Shown here piece by piece: positions 33,817-43,545 of a stretch of 64,000 nt of DNA. The DNA is from Asticcacaulis sp. UBA2476 (GTDB taxonomy: Bacteria; Pseudomonadota; Alphaproteobacteria; Caulobacterales; Caulobacteraceae). Position numbers and translations under genes: made by a program. The stretch is taken from the NCBI GenBank assembly GCA_002342035.1, contig DDPE01000038.1, forward strand, positions 174,867-238,866, in the 5' to 3' direction. Under the pieces are notes generated by a model. It was not told the origin of the DNA. It searched no databases and worked only from the letters and a program-made list of their open reading frames with translations. The first letter of the stretch is position 1. Each line of letters begins with the position of its first letter.

Positions 33817-36678
33817 ATGAAATTCAGAACCCGTCCGCCGCTTAATCTGACCGCGCCGCAAGTTGATGGCGAAGCGCGTGAGGCTGAAACCCATACAGCC
33901 TTCTCATCTCACGCTGATGATATTTTTGATGACGTGGCCACCCCGACGCCGCCCCCGGAAGCCGGCCCGCCGGTTGCCGCGAAATCGGCTAGCCCGGCAC
34001 AGGCCCGGTCTTCGGAACTGCAACCTTTGCACACACCCACTCGCCGTCAGGAAATGACGGTAAGCTCTGGGCCTTACTGGGTCGGCGCTACTTTTGTCAG
34101 CCTGTTATGGGCGCTGGGGCTGGCGGCATTTGCGCTGGGTGCCGAAGCCCAGCTTGATGCCTTTGTCACTGCCCCGCTTAAGGCGATCATCCTTGTATTC
34201 ATGGGCCTGTTCCCGGCGGGCATGGTGTTCGCCTCGGCATTCCTGCTGCGTCAGGCGGCTATTCTGGCGCGTGAGACCCGCCGCGCCTCAGACCTTGCCG
34301 ACTCCATGGTAGGCCCTGCCGCCACCGCCGCCAATAATGCCAGCAAACTCGTGGAAAACCTGCGCCATCAGGTCGATCAGGCCGTGCGCGCCGTTCAGAT
34401 GGCCCACCGCGACTTGACGACCCTGGCTAACCAGATGAAGTCGGAAACGGACCGCATCACCGAAGCGGCCACGACCGCGCAAGACACAACCCGCGCCATC
34501 ACTACCTCTCTCGGAGGAGAACGCGACGCGATCTATAAGATGACCCAGGTGCTGGATGGTCAGGCTCAGGGCGTGATCGATGCGGTCGACCGGCAGGCGC
34601 GCATGGTCGCCGATGCCTCAGACCTCGCCCAGACCCAGCTTCGTGAAGCCGAAGCGACGCTTGCCGCACGCGCCGCCGACCTCGCCAGTGTCGCCGCCGA
34701 CGCTCAGGCCACGGCCAGCGCCATTTCCGACGACCTGAGCCGCCAAACCCTGCGGCTTGAAACCGCCGGCAACGGCGTAGTCGATCAGATCCGTACCGTC
34801 GAGGAAGGCCTGTCGCAGCAACGCGCCGGACTGGTGTCAGCCGCCCTTTCCCTGCGCGCCGATCAGGAAGACTTCGCTCAGCATCTGGAGGGGCAGCGCA
34901 ACCAACTGACCGACGCGCTGATGACCGCCCGTCAGGCGACCGTCGATCTGGGCGAAACCTCATCGCGCGGGGCCGATGTGCTGCGCGATCTGGTTATCGC
35001 CGCACAGGAGCATCTGCGTCAGGCGATAGGCGCGGCGGAGAATGAGCGCACCTCATATGAGACGCGCATCCATTCAACTCTGGCCAATATTTCGACCATG
35101 GCCGCCGATGCCCGCGATGAACTGATTGCGGAAACCCGTCAGGCTCTGGAGGCCCTCAATGTCGCCGCTGAGGATGCCCGCCGCACTGCTGATGCCGCTG
35201 CCGGTTCCGCTCAGTCGCGCGTTGACCGTCTGAATGAAGCCCTGTTCGAAGCCGGTAAAAAAGCTGACGAAGCGTTCGACAGCCGCTTTGCCGCCGCCCG
35301 CCGCCTGATTGAAAACTCCGCCGACCTGATCAATGAGGCCGGTGACCGCACCGCCGAGCGGCTGGATCAGACCTTCCAGCACGCTCAGGCGGCTATCACC
35401 GATGTCGCCAGTGCCATGAACGGGCTCTATGCCCGCGCCGATGAATTGCCGCACATCGCGCAGGAACGGATTAATGAAATCCGCCGCAGCGTCGAAGACG
35501 GGCTTCTGGCCATGACCGAATCTGCCCGCCGCGCCGCGCTTGAGACCGAAGCCGTCGATCAGAAGTTCCAGGAGCGGGTGCAGCGCAACTATGAAATGCT
35601 CCAGGAAACCGTGCGCATGATGGGCATGGTCTCCGGGCACAGCACAGCACCGTCGGCCTCGACCTTTGCGCGCCCGCCGCTTCGCCCGACCGATACCGAC
35701 GCCCGTAAATCCTACGGCCAGCCCGTGCGTCCCGCGCAGGCGGAACCTGTCCGTTCGGAGCCCACGAGATCAGCCCCAGCTCCGGTCGCTCAGCCGGCGC
35801 CGCGCCGCGTGGCCCCTGAGCCGTTTGATCCGTTCGTCGCCCCGCCCGCCAAAGACATAGCCCGTGAACCGGCGCCCGCGCGCGAAGCCACCCGCCCGCA
35901 AACCCGGCCGGTAGCGCGGGATGTTCTGTCGACCCCGTTTGAAGCCCCCGCCGCACCTCAGCCGAAACCGGTCGCTCAAACCTATGAACCCATCCCGCCG
36001 GAGGCCCCAGCACCGCGGCCGCGCCTGCGTCTGACGCCGCTTGAGCATGATGTCGACGACGACATGCACATCCCAGCCCCTCAGCCTGAGCCGCAAGCTG
36101 ATCCCCGTCAGGCCAAGTCCCAAAACGATGGCTGGTCCTGGCGCGACCTCCTCGGCGGTATGAACAGCCACGACCCCCGCACGCCGCGCCGTCAGGAACC
36201 GGCAGCGCCGCCGCTGGAACTGGACGCCGATGAACCGTCGGCCCCGCCGCCCTATTCCTATCAGGCGGCGCAGGAGGCCCTGGCCAATGCCACGCCTGCC
36301 CTGCCTGACGCCGAAGAGTTTGATAACCTTGATGACATGCTGATCAACGAAGTCTCGCGCATGGGGATTGATGCCAAGGCGCTGATCACCCGTTCGCGCC
36401 TCGAAGAAGCGGTCGCGGCCATCGCCACCGATGACAATGACACCGCCCGCCGGGTGATTGTACGCGTCGCCGCCGATCCGGTACATCGCCTGTCGCGCCG
36501 CCTGAGTGCCGATGCCGAACTACGCGAACAGGTCAATGATTTCGTGACCTTCTATGACCGTCAGATCAATGTCGCCCTGTTGACGCCAGAGCCGGAAGCG
36601 GCCCTGATGGATGTGCTGGCCAACGATACCGGCCGGGCATACCTGCTGTTCGATGCGGCCATCAGTGATTTGAGTTAA
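33817..36678 (+). CDS. tipN: TipN-like polarity protein
   Basis: A 953-residue protein with the layout of TipN, the Caulobacter landmark that marks the new pole and positions flagella and the division plane. It starts MKFRTRPPLNL behind AAAGGTG, has two membrane helices (about 88-109 and 117-145), then a very long alanine/glutamine-rich coiled coil (about 155-600), a proline-rich linker (about 610-830) and a conserved globular C-terminus (about 850-953, with ITRSRLEEAVAAIATDDND and ending GRAYLLFDAAISDLS). The identification rests on architecture and remembered similarity, so a search is needed for certainty. A GTG three codons upstream is less likely as start. Confidence 0.78.
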   Translation: MKFRTRPPLNLTAPQVDGEAREAETHTAFSSHADDIFDDVATPTPPPEAGPPVAAKSASPAQARSSELQPLHTPTRRQEMTVSSGPYWVGATFVSLLWALGLAAFALGAEAQLDAFVTAPLKAIILVFMGLFPAGMVFASAFLLRQAAILARETRRASDLADSMVGPAATAANNASKLVENLRHQVDQAVRAVQMAHRDLTTLANQMKSETDRITEAATTAQDTTRAITTSLGGERDAIYKMTQVLDGQAQGVIDAVDRQARMVADASDLAQTQLREAEATLAARAADLASVAADAQATASAISDDLSRQTLRLETAGNGVVDQIRTVEEGLSQQRAGLVSAALSLRADQEDFAQHLEGQRNQLTDALMTARQATVDLGETSSRGADVLRDLVIAAQEHLRQAIGAAENERTSYETRIHSTLANISTMAADARDELIAETRQALEALNVAAEDARRTADAAAGSAQSRVDRLNEALFEAGKKADEAFDSRFAAARRLIENSADLINEAGDRTAERLDQTFQHAQAAITDVASAMNGLYARADELPHIAQERINEIRRSVEDGLLAMTESARRAALETEAVDQKFQERVQRNYEMLQETVRMMGMVSGHSTAPSASTFARPPLRPTDTDARKSYGQPVRPAQAEPVRSEPTRSAPAPVAQPAPRRVAPEPFDPFVAPPAKDIAREPAPAREATRPQTRPVARDVLSTPFEAPAAPQPKPVAQTYEPIPPEAPAPRPRLRLTPLEHDVDDDMHIPAPQPEPQADPRQAKSQNDGWSWRDLLGGMNSHDPRTPRRQEPAAPPLELDADEPSAPPPYSYQAAQEALANATPALPDAEEFDNLDDMLINEVSRMGIDAKALITRSRLEEAVAAIATDDNDTARRVIVRVAADPVHRLSRRLSADAELREQVNDFVTFYDRQINVALLTPEPEAALMDVLANDTGRAYLLFDAAISDLS

Positions 36679-36680
36679 CT

Positions 36681-36805
36681 CCTCCTCCCTACGCCGTGGG
36701 GAGGTGGCATTGAGCGTAGCGAAATGACGGAGGGGTCGTTACCGATGTAAAAAGATACCCCTCCGGCTCGTAAACACGCCACCTCCCCATGTTATGGGGA
36801 GGAGA
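36681..36805. repeat. Palindromic intergenic element, copy 2 (full length)
   Basis: A 125-bp nested palindrome: GGGGAGGTGGC (36698-36708) against GCCACCTCCCC (36778-36788), inner CGGAGGGGT (36728-36736) against ACCCCTCCG (36757-36765), and terminal CCTCCCCAT/ATGGGGAGG (36782-36802). It separates tipN from the epimerase gene. Confidence 0.9.
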
Positions 36806-36824
36806 TAGGCCGCATTGAATACAG

Positions 36825-37805
36825 ATGATTGAATTTATTGTCGAAGCCCAAGGCTGGCCAATCGCGGGCCGGTTCACCATTGCCCGCGGCTCGAAAACCG
36901 AAGCGCAGGTGCTCTATGTCGAACTGCGTGATGGCGATCACATCGGACGCGGCGAAAGCGTGCCCTATGCCCGTTACGGCGAAAGCATTGACGCCTCAAT
37001 CGCGGAACTTGAGGCTATCCGGACGCAGGTTGAGGCGGGGCTGACGGTTGAGGCTCTGCAATCCCTGTTGCCAGCAGGAGCCGCGCGCAATGCTCTCGAT
37101 TGCGCCCTGTGGGATCTGCGTGCCAAGCAAAGCGGTGTGGCTGCGTTCAAAACCGCTGGATTGCGCGCCCTGTCACCGCTCAAGACGGCCTATACCTTAA
37201 GCTTGGATACCCCCGAAGCGATGGGCGCGCAGGCTGCCGCCAATGCCCGCCGTCCGATCCTGAAACTGAAAATCGGCGGTGCGGATGATCTGGACCGCGT
37301 TGAGGCGGTGCGGGCTAATGCACCAAAAACCCGCCTGATCGTTGATGCCAATGAGGGCTTAAGTTTCGATACCCTGCAACGGATCACGCCTGACCTGAAA
37401 ACGCTGGGGGTGGTGCTGATTGAGCAGCCCCTGCCCGTCGCTGATGATGAAGCGCTATTGGGTTACAAATCCCCCGTACCGCTGTGCGCTGATGAAAGCC
37501 TGCACACCTCGGCCGATCTTGAGCGCTGTGCGCGGATTTATGAGTGCATCAATATCAAGCTTGATAAGACAGGTGGTTTAACCGAGGCGCTGAAACTCAA
37601 TCAGTCTGCCCGCGACAAAGGCCTGATGGTCATGATCGGCTGTATGGTCGCCACGTCCCTGTCGATGGCTCCGGCCATGATTGTGGCGCAGGGGGCGGAT
37701 TTTGTTGATCTGGACGGGCCGCTGCTGCTGGCCAAAGACCGGGAATATGGTCTGGGGATTGTGGGCTCCATGCTGGAACCGCCCTTACCCGAACTTTGGG
37801 GCTAA
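36825..37805 (+). CDS. dgcA: L-Ala-D/L-Glu epimerase-type dipeptide epimerase
   Basis: A 326-residue enolase-superfamily enzyme. The KxK base motif is in PILKLKIGG (about 147-149), metal ligands are the Asp of LIVDANEG (about 172), the Glu of LIEQPLP and the Asp of CADESLH, and the second base lysine is in NIKLDKTGG (about 245), as in dipeptide epimerases that interconvert L-Ala-D-Glu and L-Ala-L-Glu from murein. This suits the neighbouring cell-wall operon. The 3' end overlaps the convergent MFS gene by 21 bp. Confidence 0.92.
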   Translation: MIEFIVEAQGWPIAGRFTIARGSKTEAQVLYVELRDGDHIGRGESVPYARYGESIDASIAELEAIRTQVEAGLTVEALQSLLPAGAARNALDCALWDLRAKQSGVAAFKTAGLRALSPLKTAYTLSLDTPEAMGAQAAANARRPILKLKIGGADDLDRVEAVRANAPKTRLIVDANEGLSFDTLQRITPDLKTLGVVLIEQPLPVADDEALLGYKSPVPLCADESLHTSADLERCARIYECINIKLDKTGGLTEALKLNQSARDKGLMVMIGCMVATSLSMAPAMIVAQGADFVDLDGPLLLAKDREYGLGIVGSMLEPPLPELWG

Positions 37806-39071
37806 ATCATCTCCTTCTCCCCGCAAGCGGGGAGAGGGAACTAAGTAGAGCCAGACAGCAATACCAAGCCCAGCCGCAGATAATCCGGCCATCAAGGCGT
37901 AACCACCCGACCCGATACGGTCATAGACGGCTCCTGACGCCAGCGTCCCCAGTCCCATCATCACCCCGGTCGTAAAGGCGGCATTGAGGCTTTGGGCCAG
38001 ACCGCCCAGACGGCGCGGCGACAGGGTCTGCACCAGTTCAAGCCCGGCCAGATAGATGGCCGCAAAGCTGAAGGCATGCAGGGCCTGCACGAACCACAGC
38101 ACCGACAGCGGCGGCGACAGGGCCATGATCCCCCAGCGCACCACGCTTAAAATCCCTGCCAAAATCAGCATCCGCCACGGCCCGATGCGTCGTCGCCAGC
38201 CCAGCGTCAGGCCCATATAGGCGACTTCGGCCACCACCCCTACAGCCCACAGATAACCGCAGATGGTGCCGCTATAGCCCTCACCTTGCCAGATAATGGT
38301 CGAAAAACCGTAATAAAAACTGTGAGAAGCCTGAAAACAGCCCATTGCCACCACCACCCAGACCAGCGTTCGGTTGGCCAGCAGTGCCTTTAACCGTGCG
38401 ACCCCGCTTTCACGCGGTCCCTCTTCCGCAACCTTATCCACGTCCGGCAAGTCGTCTTTTGACTTGGGTTGCAGGATCAAAGCTGCGGCGGCTGAAATGC
38501 CTAAGCCTGCCAGCACTACCCACACTAAGATGATATCGGGCGTCATAAGGGTCAGCAAAAACCCCAATAATATATTGGTGGCGACAAACACCGCCGAGCC
38601 AATAGCGCGTGGAAAGGTGTAGGCAAAGCCCTCCTTCGCCGCCAGTTGAAAGGTCATGGCGTCAATCAGCGGACTGACCGAAGTGGTGAGCGTGTACCCC
38701 ACCGTCCACAGCACCAGAAAGCCATAGAATTTATAATCACCAAAGGCCGGTGACGCCGCCATCAAGGCATAAAAGATAGCGCCCGCCAGAGCCAGCCATA
38801 TCATCGGTGTCCGGTACAGCTTAAAATTATCGGCCCACACCCCGATGATCGGCCCAGAGGCGGCCCGCAGCAGCAACGGCACGGCCAGAATGAGCCCGAT
38901 CTCAGAGCCGCTTAAGCCCTGCGACTGGAACCACAGCGGCATGTACGGCAATGACGCGCCGGTACCGATATAGACAAAGGTGTAAAACAACGCCTGACGC
39001 GCACGCGTCGACAGATCAGGGCGCGGCGATTGCGGGTCTTTGCGGGAAAAAGGTATTGTGATCCGTGACAT
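37785..39071 (-). CDS. MFS transporter (MFS_1-like, HcaT/LacY group)
   Basis: A 428-residue twelve-helix transporter of the group that includes the phenylpropionate permease HcaT. It begins with a soluble segment (MSRITIPFSRKDPQSP) before helix 1 (ALFYTFVYIGTGASLPYMPLWF). The frame is open upstream to 39395, which would antisense into the iminopeptidase gene; the ATG at 39071 is preferred. Odd: its last 20 or so residues (VPSPRLRGEGDD.LAPKFG-type tail) are encoded by a palindromic element and by the opposite strand of dgcA's end. Substrate unknown; the dgcA neighbour might suggest murein peptides, but MFS muropeptide importers differ (AmpG). Confidence 0.85.
   Translation of the reverse strand: MSRITIPFSRKDPQSPRPDLSTRARQALFYTFVYIGTGASLPYMPLWFQSQGLSGSEIGLILAVPLLLRAASGPIIGVWADNFKLYRTPMIWLALAGAIFYALMAASPAFGDYKFYGFLVLWTVGYTLTTSVSPLIDAMTFQLAAKEGFAYTFPRAIGSAVFVATNILLGFLLTLMTPDIILVWVVLAGLGISAAAALILQPKSKDDLPDVDKVAEEGPRESGVARLKALLANRTLVWVVVAMGCFQASHSFYYGFSTIIWQGEGYSGTICGYLWAVGVVAEVAYMGLTLGWRRRIGPWRMLILAGILSVVRWGIMALSPPLSVLWFVQALHAFSFAAIYLAGLELVQTLSPRRLGGLAQSLNAAFTTGVMMGLGTLASGAVYDRIGSGGYALMAGLSAAGLGIAVWLYLVPSPRLRGEGDDLAPKFG
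37811..37839. repeat. Palindromic intergenic element, copy 3, inside the MFS 3' end
   Basis: TCTCCCCGC (37816-37824) and GCGGGGAGA (37827-37835) form a perfect 9-bp stem. It is read as codons for the C-terminal SPRLRGEG of the MFS protein. Confidence 0.85.
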
Positions 39072-39137
39072 TTTCAGTCTTTGATAGGCCTTAAGCCTGC
39101 CCATTACCATCGCAACTGTCTCAAACGCCACTTGATT

Positions 39138-40130
39138 ATGACCGATTCCCTCACCCCCAGACCCGCCAAGGGCCTTTATCCCGCCATAGAACCGTATGAT
39201 CAGGGCTATATGGCCGCAGGGGGGCGCCACCGGATCTATTATGAGCAAAGCGGCAACCCGGACGGCATTCCGGTCGTCGTGCTGCACGGCGGACCCGGCG
39301 GCGGCACCAGCCCGAATTTGCGCTGTTATTTCAATCCGAAACTCTACCGCATTATCCTGTTCGATCAGCGCGGCTGCGGGAAATCGACACCGCATGCCTC
39401 AAGCGATCCTGACCTGAGCGACAACACGACCTGGCATCTGGTGGCCGATATCGAGGCCCTGCGGCAAAAGCTTGGGATCGGGCAATGGGCGGTGTTTGGC
39501 GGGTCATGGGGATCGACGCTGGCCCTGTCCTATGCCATCAGCCATCCGGACAAGGTGATGGCTTTGATTTTGCGCGGCATTTTCATGGTTCGCCCCAAGG
39601 AACTGAAATGGTTCTATCAGGAAGGCGCCAGCTACCTGTTTCCCGACATCTGGGAAGATTTTGTCGCCCCCATTCCCGAAGATGAGCGCCACGACCTGAT
39701 GGCCGCCCACATCCGCCGCCTGAATGGTGAGGATAAGGCGGCGCAAGCGGCATCGGCTCTGGCATGGAGCGGCTGGGAGGGGGCCACCCTGTCGATCGAA
39801 GGGCCGTCCGATACGCCGTCAAAATTCACCGATACCGAATTCGCGGTCGCCTTTGCGCGTATTGAATCGTGGTACTTCCAGAACAAGGGCTTTTTTGAGC
39901 ACGAGACCTGGATACTCGATCATATCGACCGTATCCGCCACATTCCGGCGTGGATTATTCAGGGCCGGTTTGATGTGGTCACCCCAATGGATAGCGCCTG
40001 GGCCTTGCATAAGGCGTGGCCGGAAGCGCGCTTTAAGCCGATCGGTAAGGCCGGGCATTCGTCGTCCGATCCGGGGATACTTGAGGCGCTGGTGGCCGCC
40101 TGTGATCAGGCGGTTGAGGTTTTGGGGTAG
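39138..40130 (+). CDS. pip: Proline iminopeptidase
   Basis: A 330-residue alpha/beta hydrolase of peptidase family S33 that removes N-terminal proline. It shows the family start YPAIEPYDQGYM, the oxyanion segment VVLHGGPGGG, the DQRGCGKSTPH motif, Ser123 in GGSWGST, the Asp of IQGRFDVVTP and His in GKAGHSS. The ATG at 39138 is preferred to one 19 codons earlier that would encode unrelated residues. It diverges from the MFS gene by 66 bp. Confidence 0.95.
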   Translation: MTDSLTPRPAKGLYPAIEPYDQGYMAAGGRHRIYYEQSGNPDGIPVVVLHGGPGGGTSPNLRCYFNPKLYRIILFDQRGCGKSTPHASSDPDLSDNTTWHLVADIEALRQKLGIGQWAVFGGSWGSTLALSYAISHPDKVMALILRGIFMVRPKELKWFYQEGASYLFPDIWEDFVAPIPEDERHDLMAAHIRRLNGEDKAAQAASALAWSGWEGATLSIEGPSDTPSKFTDTEFAVAFARIESWYFQNKGFFEHETWILDHIDRIRHIPAWIIQGRFDVVTPMDSAWALHKAWPEARFKPIGKAGHSSSDPGILEALVAACDQAVEVLG

Positions 40131-40143
40131 AGACCTCACTGTT

Positions 40144-40206
40144 TCCCCCTCCACCATCTGCACTTCGTTTGATGGTCCCCCTCCCCCGTAAACGGGGGCG
40201 GAGAAG
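40144..40206. repeat. Palindromic intergenic element, copy 4
   Basis: CCCCCG (40183-40188) and CGGGGG (40193-40198) with TAAA loop, preceded by a second small dyad of the ACCATC/GATGGT type. Half-length copy between convergent pip and rodA. Confidence 0.8.
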
Positions 40207-40345
40207 AGTAAGGCAAATGTTTTTAATTCCACCGGCCGGAAAATCGTGAGATTTGAGACGAGTAGCAGGAGCCAAACGCCGCTGGTACATTGAGTACCTG
40301 CAAGTGCTGGCGACGCACTAATCGGCCAAAGACCGCGATTTTCCC

Positions 40346-41509
40346 TTATTCGAAGCGGGCGAAGATCGAATTCTGGCGGGGTAGCTCCTGATACCGGTGC
40401 ACCTTGACGCCCTGGATCAGGCCAAAGCCGACCATCACGGTCAGCATGACCGAGCCGCCATAGGACAACAATGGCATAGGCACGCCCACGACCGGCGCCA
40501 GCCCCATGACCATCGCCCCGTTGATCAGCACATAGACGGCAAAGGTGGCAATCGCCCCTGCCACAGCCAGCCGTCCAAAGTGGCTGTGGGACAGCATGGC
40601 AATGCGCAGGGCCATGAAAATGACCAGCCCATACAGTAAAAATACCGATGCCCCACCGACAAAGCCCAGTTCTTCGGACACCGCCGCCATGATAAAGTCG
40701 GTGTGCTTTTCCGGCAGGAAGTTCAGTTGCGACTGAGAGCCCAGCCCCAGCCCCTTACCCAGCAGCCCACCCGACCCCATGGCGATCTTCGATTGCAGGA
40801 TGTGATAACCCGATCCTGACGGATCGGATTCTGGGTCTAAGAAAGTCGTGATGCGCTTGGCCTGATAGTCGTGCAGGACGAAGGTGAACACAAACGGAAT
40901 AGCGACAATCCCTGCCCCCGCAGCCGTCGCAATCGCTTTCCAGTTCAGGCCCGCCGCGACCATGACCGCAACCCCGGTGATCAGGATCAGCATGGCGGTG
41001 CCGAGATCCGGCTGATGCGCCACCAGGGTAAACGGGATCAGGATCATGAAGATCGGCACCAGCAGTTTCCACGACCAGTTGGCGTCCTTAGCCGAATTTT
41101 CATGATACCAGCGCGCCAGAGCCAGCACGATGGCCAGTTTCATGAACTCAGACGGCTGAATATCAGTGATGCCGATATCGAGCCAGCGCTGCGCGCCCAT
41201 CTTGACCTTACCGAACAGTTCAACCGCCACCAGCAACAACAGCGATCCGCCGTAAGCCCAGTAACTTATGCTCAGCCAGATACTGAGATTGATCATGGAC
41301 AGGCCGATCATGACCACGAAACACAGCCCAAACCGGAACAGATGGTCATAGGCCCACGGGTCCCAGGACATGCCACCGACGCTATAGAGCACCAGTGAGC
41401 CCATACCGGCGATCAGGGCCATCATCAGGCACAGCGTCCAGTCGATCTGGGCAAACTTGTTCTGATAGCGTTCGCGTTGTCCGGGGCGTGTCAGTGCGCT
41501 TTCGGCCAT
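40346..41509 (-). CDS. rodA: Peptidoglycan glycosyltransferase RodA
   Basis: A 387-residue SEDS-family polymerase with about ten membrane helices. Signature segments are WLDIGITDIQPSEFMKLA (about 110-127), the periplasmic loop with the catalytic Asp in HQPDLGTA, and LPVVG-like GLAPVVGVPMPLLSYGGS near the C-terminus. It polymerises lateral-wall peptidoglycan together with PBP2, whose gene ends 8 bp upstream. Last gene of the mreBCD-mrdA-rodA operon. Confidence 0.97.
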   Translation of the reverse strand: MAESALTRPGQRERYQNKFAQIDWTLCLMMALIAGMGSLVLYSVGGMSWDPWAYDHLFRFGLCFVVMIGLSMINLSIWLSISYWAYGGSLLLLVAVELFGKVKMGAQRWLDIGITDIQPSEFMKLAIVLALARWYHENSAKDANWSWKLLVPIFMILIPFTLVAHQPDLGTAMLILITGVAVMVAAGLNWKAIATAAGAGIVAIPFVFTFVLHDYQAKRITTFLDPESDPSGSGYHILQSKIAMGSGGLLGKGLGLGSQSQLNFLPEKHTDFIMAAVSEELGFVGGASVFLLYGLVIFMALRIAMLSHSHFGRLAVAGAIATFAVYVLINGAMVMGLAPVVGVPMPLLSYGGSVMLTVMVGFGLIQGVKVHRYQELPRQNSIFARFE

Positions 41510-41517
41510 AAGATACC

Positions 41518-43533
41518 TTACTGCGGTGGGATAGCGTCGGGCGACGGGTTGATATCAAGCGGTTCGGGGGCCGCATCGGACGTCAGCGGCTGATCCGGTG
41601 CATTGGCCAAATTCGGGTCAACCGGCATAGGCTGAATGATGCGGGCCTGCATTTCAGGGTCCTTGATCAGGGCCAGCTTCATGATCTCACGCGCTTTCGG
41701 AGCGGCGAACATTGACCCGCCCATACCGTGCTGGACGATGACCGCAATGGCGTATTTGGGATTATCGGCCGGGGCAAAAGCGACAAACAGGCCGTGGTCA
41801 CGCAGCTTCCACGGTATGCCTTCGTTGCGGCGGTTAGTCACCTTATCGTAGGAGCGCACCTGCGCCGTGCCGGTCTTGCCCGCCATTTCGATATTGCCGA
41901 GGTTCAGCCGCGAATTACGGTACGCCGTACCGGTCACATCGTTGGACACCGCCACCATCCCGGCGCGGACGATATCAAGATGCGCCCTTGAGAACGGCAA
42001 ATCCTTGAAATCCTTAAACGGAACCTTTTCGACCTCGCCGATTTTCTTGACCAAATAGGGCTCAACCGCCTTCTGGCCATTGGCGATGCGGGCGATATAG
42101 GTACATAGTTGCAAGGCCGAGGTCGTCACATAGCCCTGACCGATGGCGACCGACAGGGTTTCCCCCGGATGCCATTTCGGATCGTTCTTAAAGGCCGTGC
42201 GCTTATATTCACGGTCAGGAATGGTGCCGCGCTTTTGACCCGCGATTTCAAAGTTTTCAAAGACATGGCCCATACCCAGCGCACGCGCCGTCTGGGCGAT
42301 GCGGTCGGGGCCGGCCTCAGCCCGATTACACATATGGTAGAAATAGACGTCGCATGAGTTTTTAATGGCATCATGCATGGTCTGCGGGCCGTGGCCGCCG
42401 CGTTTGTGGCAGGCAAAGGAGCGATTGCCGTAGCGGTAACTTCCTGAGCACACCACCCGCTCTTCGGGGTTTATGCCGCCCTCAAGAAAGGCCAGAGCCG
42501 TCGCCACCTTAAATGTCGACCCCGGCGCATAGGTCGAGCCAATGCACTTATCGAGCAGCGGCAGGCGTTCATAGTCGCGCAACAGGCCGTAAGCCTTGGA
42601 CGATATCCCCGATACGAATAGGTTGGGATCGAACGACGGCGCCGACATCATACACAGCACTTCGCCGGTGTGGATGTTCATCAACACCGCCCCGCCGGAG
42701 TCTTCGCCAAAGACCTCCAGCGCGCGTTGCTGAATCTCGGCATCCAGCGTCAGGACGACATCTTCGCCGGGTGTGGCCGGGCGCATGCCGTCTGAGTCTT
42801 CGGCAATGATGTTGCCAGTGGCGTTGACTTCGATCTTACGCGCCCCCGCCACCCCGCGCAGGTCTTTGTCAAAGGCCTTTTCAATGCCTTGCTTTCCGAT
42901 ACGAAAGCCGGGATGCAGCAGGATGGGATCAAGCTGTTCTTCGTCGCCCGCGGCGGCGGTCTCGGCCTTAAGGTCTTTGTCGGAAATCTTACCGACATAG
43001 CCGATGACGTGCGAAAACGCGCCGCCGTAATGGTACACGCGCACCTCATCCATCGACACATCGACGCCCGGAATGGTCGAGGCATAGAGGTTGACCTTGG
43101 CGAAATCTTCCCAGTTCAGGTCGGTGGCAATGGCGGTCGGCGCAAAGCGCCTACTCTGGTTGATATCGCGCAGGATCGCCCGGCGGCGCAGCAAGGTCTG
43201 CGGCAGGACATAGGCGATCTGATCCAGGGTTTCGTCGATGTCCTTGACCTGAGAGCGCATCACCAGCACCGAAAAGGACGGCCGGTTTCCAGCAATGACC
43301 ACGCCATTACGATCAAGGATTTGCCCGCGCGGTGGCGGGATCAGGCGGTAGTTGAACTGATTGGCCGACGACAGACGCCGGTACTTGCCGCCTTCGATAA
43401 GCTGAAGCTGCGCCAGCCGTCCGGTCAGGGCAAACAGGCCAAACGCCACCACCCCGCCCATCAGGAAGACGCGTCGTGAGAACACGCCCTGACGTTCGTT
43501 GACATCGCTGAAAATGATTGAGGTTTCAGCCAT
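41518..43533 (-). CDS. mrdA: Penicillin-binding protein 2
   Basis: A 671-residue class B PBP that crosslinks lateral-wall peptidoglycan. There is one N-terminal membrane helix (about 21-40), the PBP dimer domain (NRPSFSVLV, GRKQGIEKA-like GKQGIEKAFD) and a transpeptidase domain with Ser339-T-F-Lys342 (STFK), a S-C-D motif in KNSCDVYFY and the KTG triad in MAGKTGTAQV. A C-terminal acidic/proline tail of about 50 residues follows. It lies 13 bp after mreD. Confidence 0.97.
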   Translation of the reverse strand: MAETSIIFSDVNERQGVFSRRVFLMGGVVAFGLFALTGRLAQLQLIEGGKYRRLSSANQFNYRLIPPPRGQILDRNGVVIAGNRPSFSVLVMRSQVKDIDETLDQIAYVLPQTLLRRRAILRDINQSRRFAPTAIATDLNWEDFAKVNLYASTIPGVDVSMDEVRVYHYGGAFSHVIGYVGKISDKDLKAETAAAGDEEQLDPILLHPGFRIGKQGIEKAFDKDLRGVAGARKIEVNATGNIIAEDSDGMRPATPGEDVVLTLDAEIQQRALEVFGEDSGGAVLMNIHTGEVLCMMSAPSFDPNLFVSGISSKAYGLLRDYERLPLLDKCIGSTYAPGSTFKVATALAFLEGGINPEERVVCSGSYRYGNRSFACHKRGGHGPQTMHDAIKNSCDVYFYHMCNRAEAGPDRIAQTARALGMGHVFENFEIAGQKRGTIPDREYKRTAFKNDPKWHPGETLSVAIGQGYVTTSALQLCTYIARIANGQKAVEPYLVKKIGEVEKVPFKDFKDLPFSRAHLDIVRAGMVAVSNDVTGTAYRNSRLNLGNIEMAGKTGTAQVRSYDKVTNRRNEGIPWKLRDHGLFVAFAPADNPKYAIAVIVQHGMGGSMFAAPKAREIMKLALIKDPEMQARIIQPMPVDPNLANAPDQPLTSDAAPEPLDINPSPDAIPPQ

Positions 43534-43545
43534 CTATGCCATTAC

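Noticed and set aside
39072..39395. 108-residue N-terminal extension of the MFS transporter.
   Set aside because: It is antisense to the start of the iminopeptidase gene and precedes a normal MFS start at 39071.
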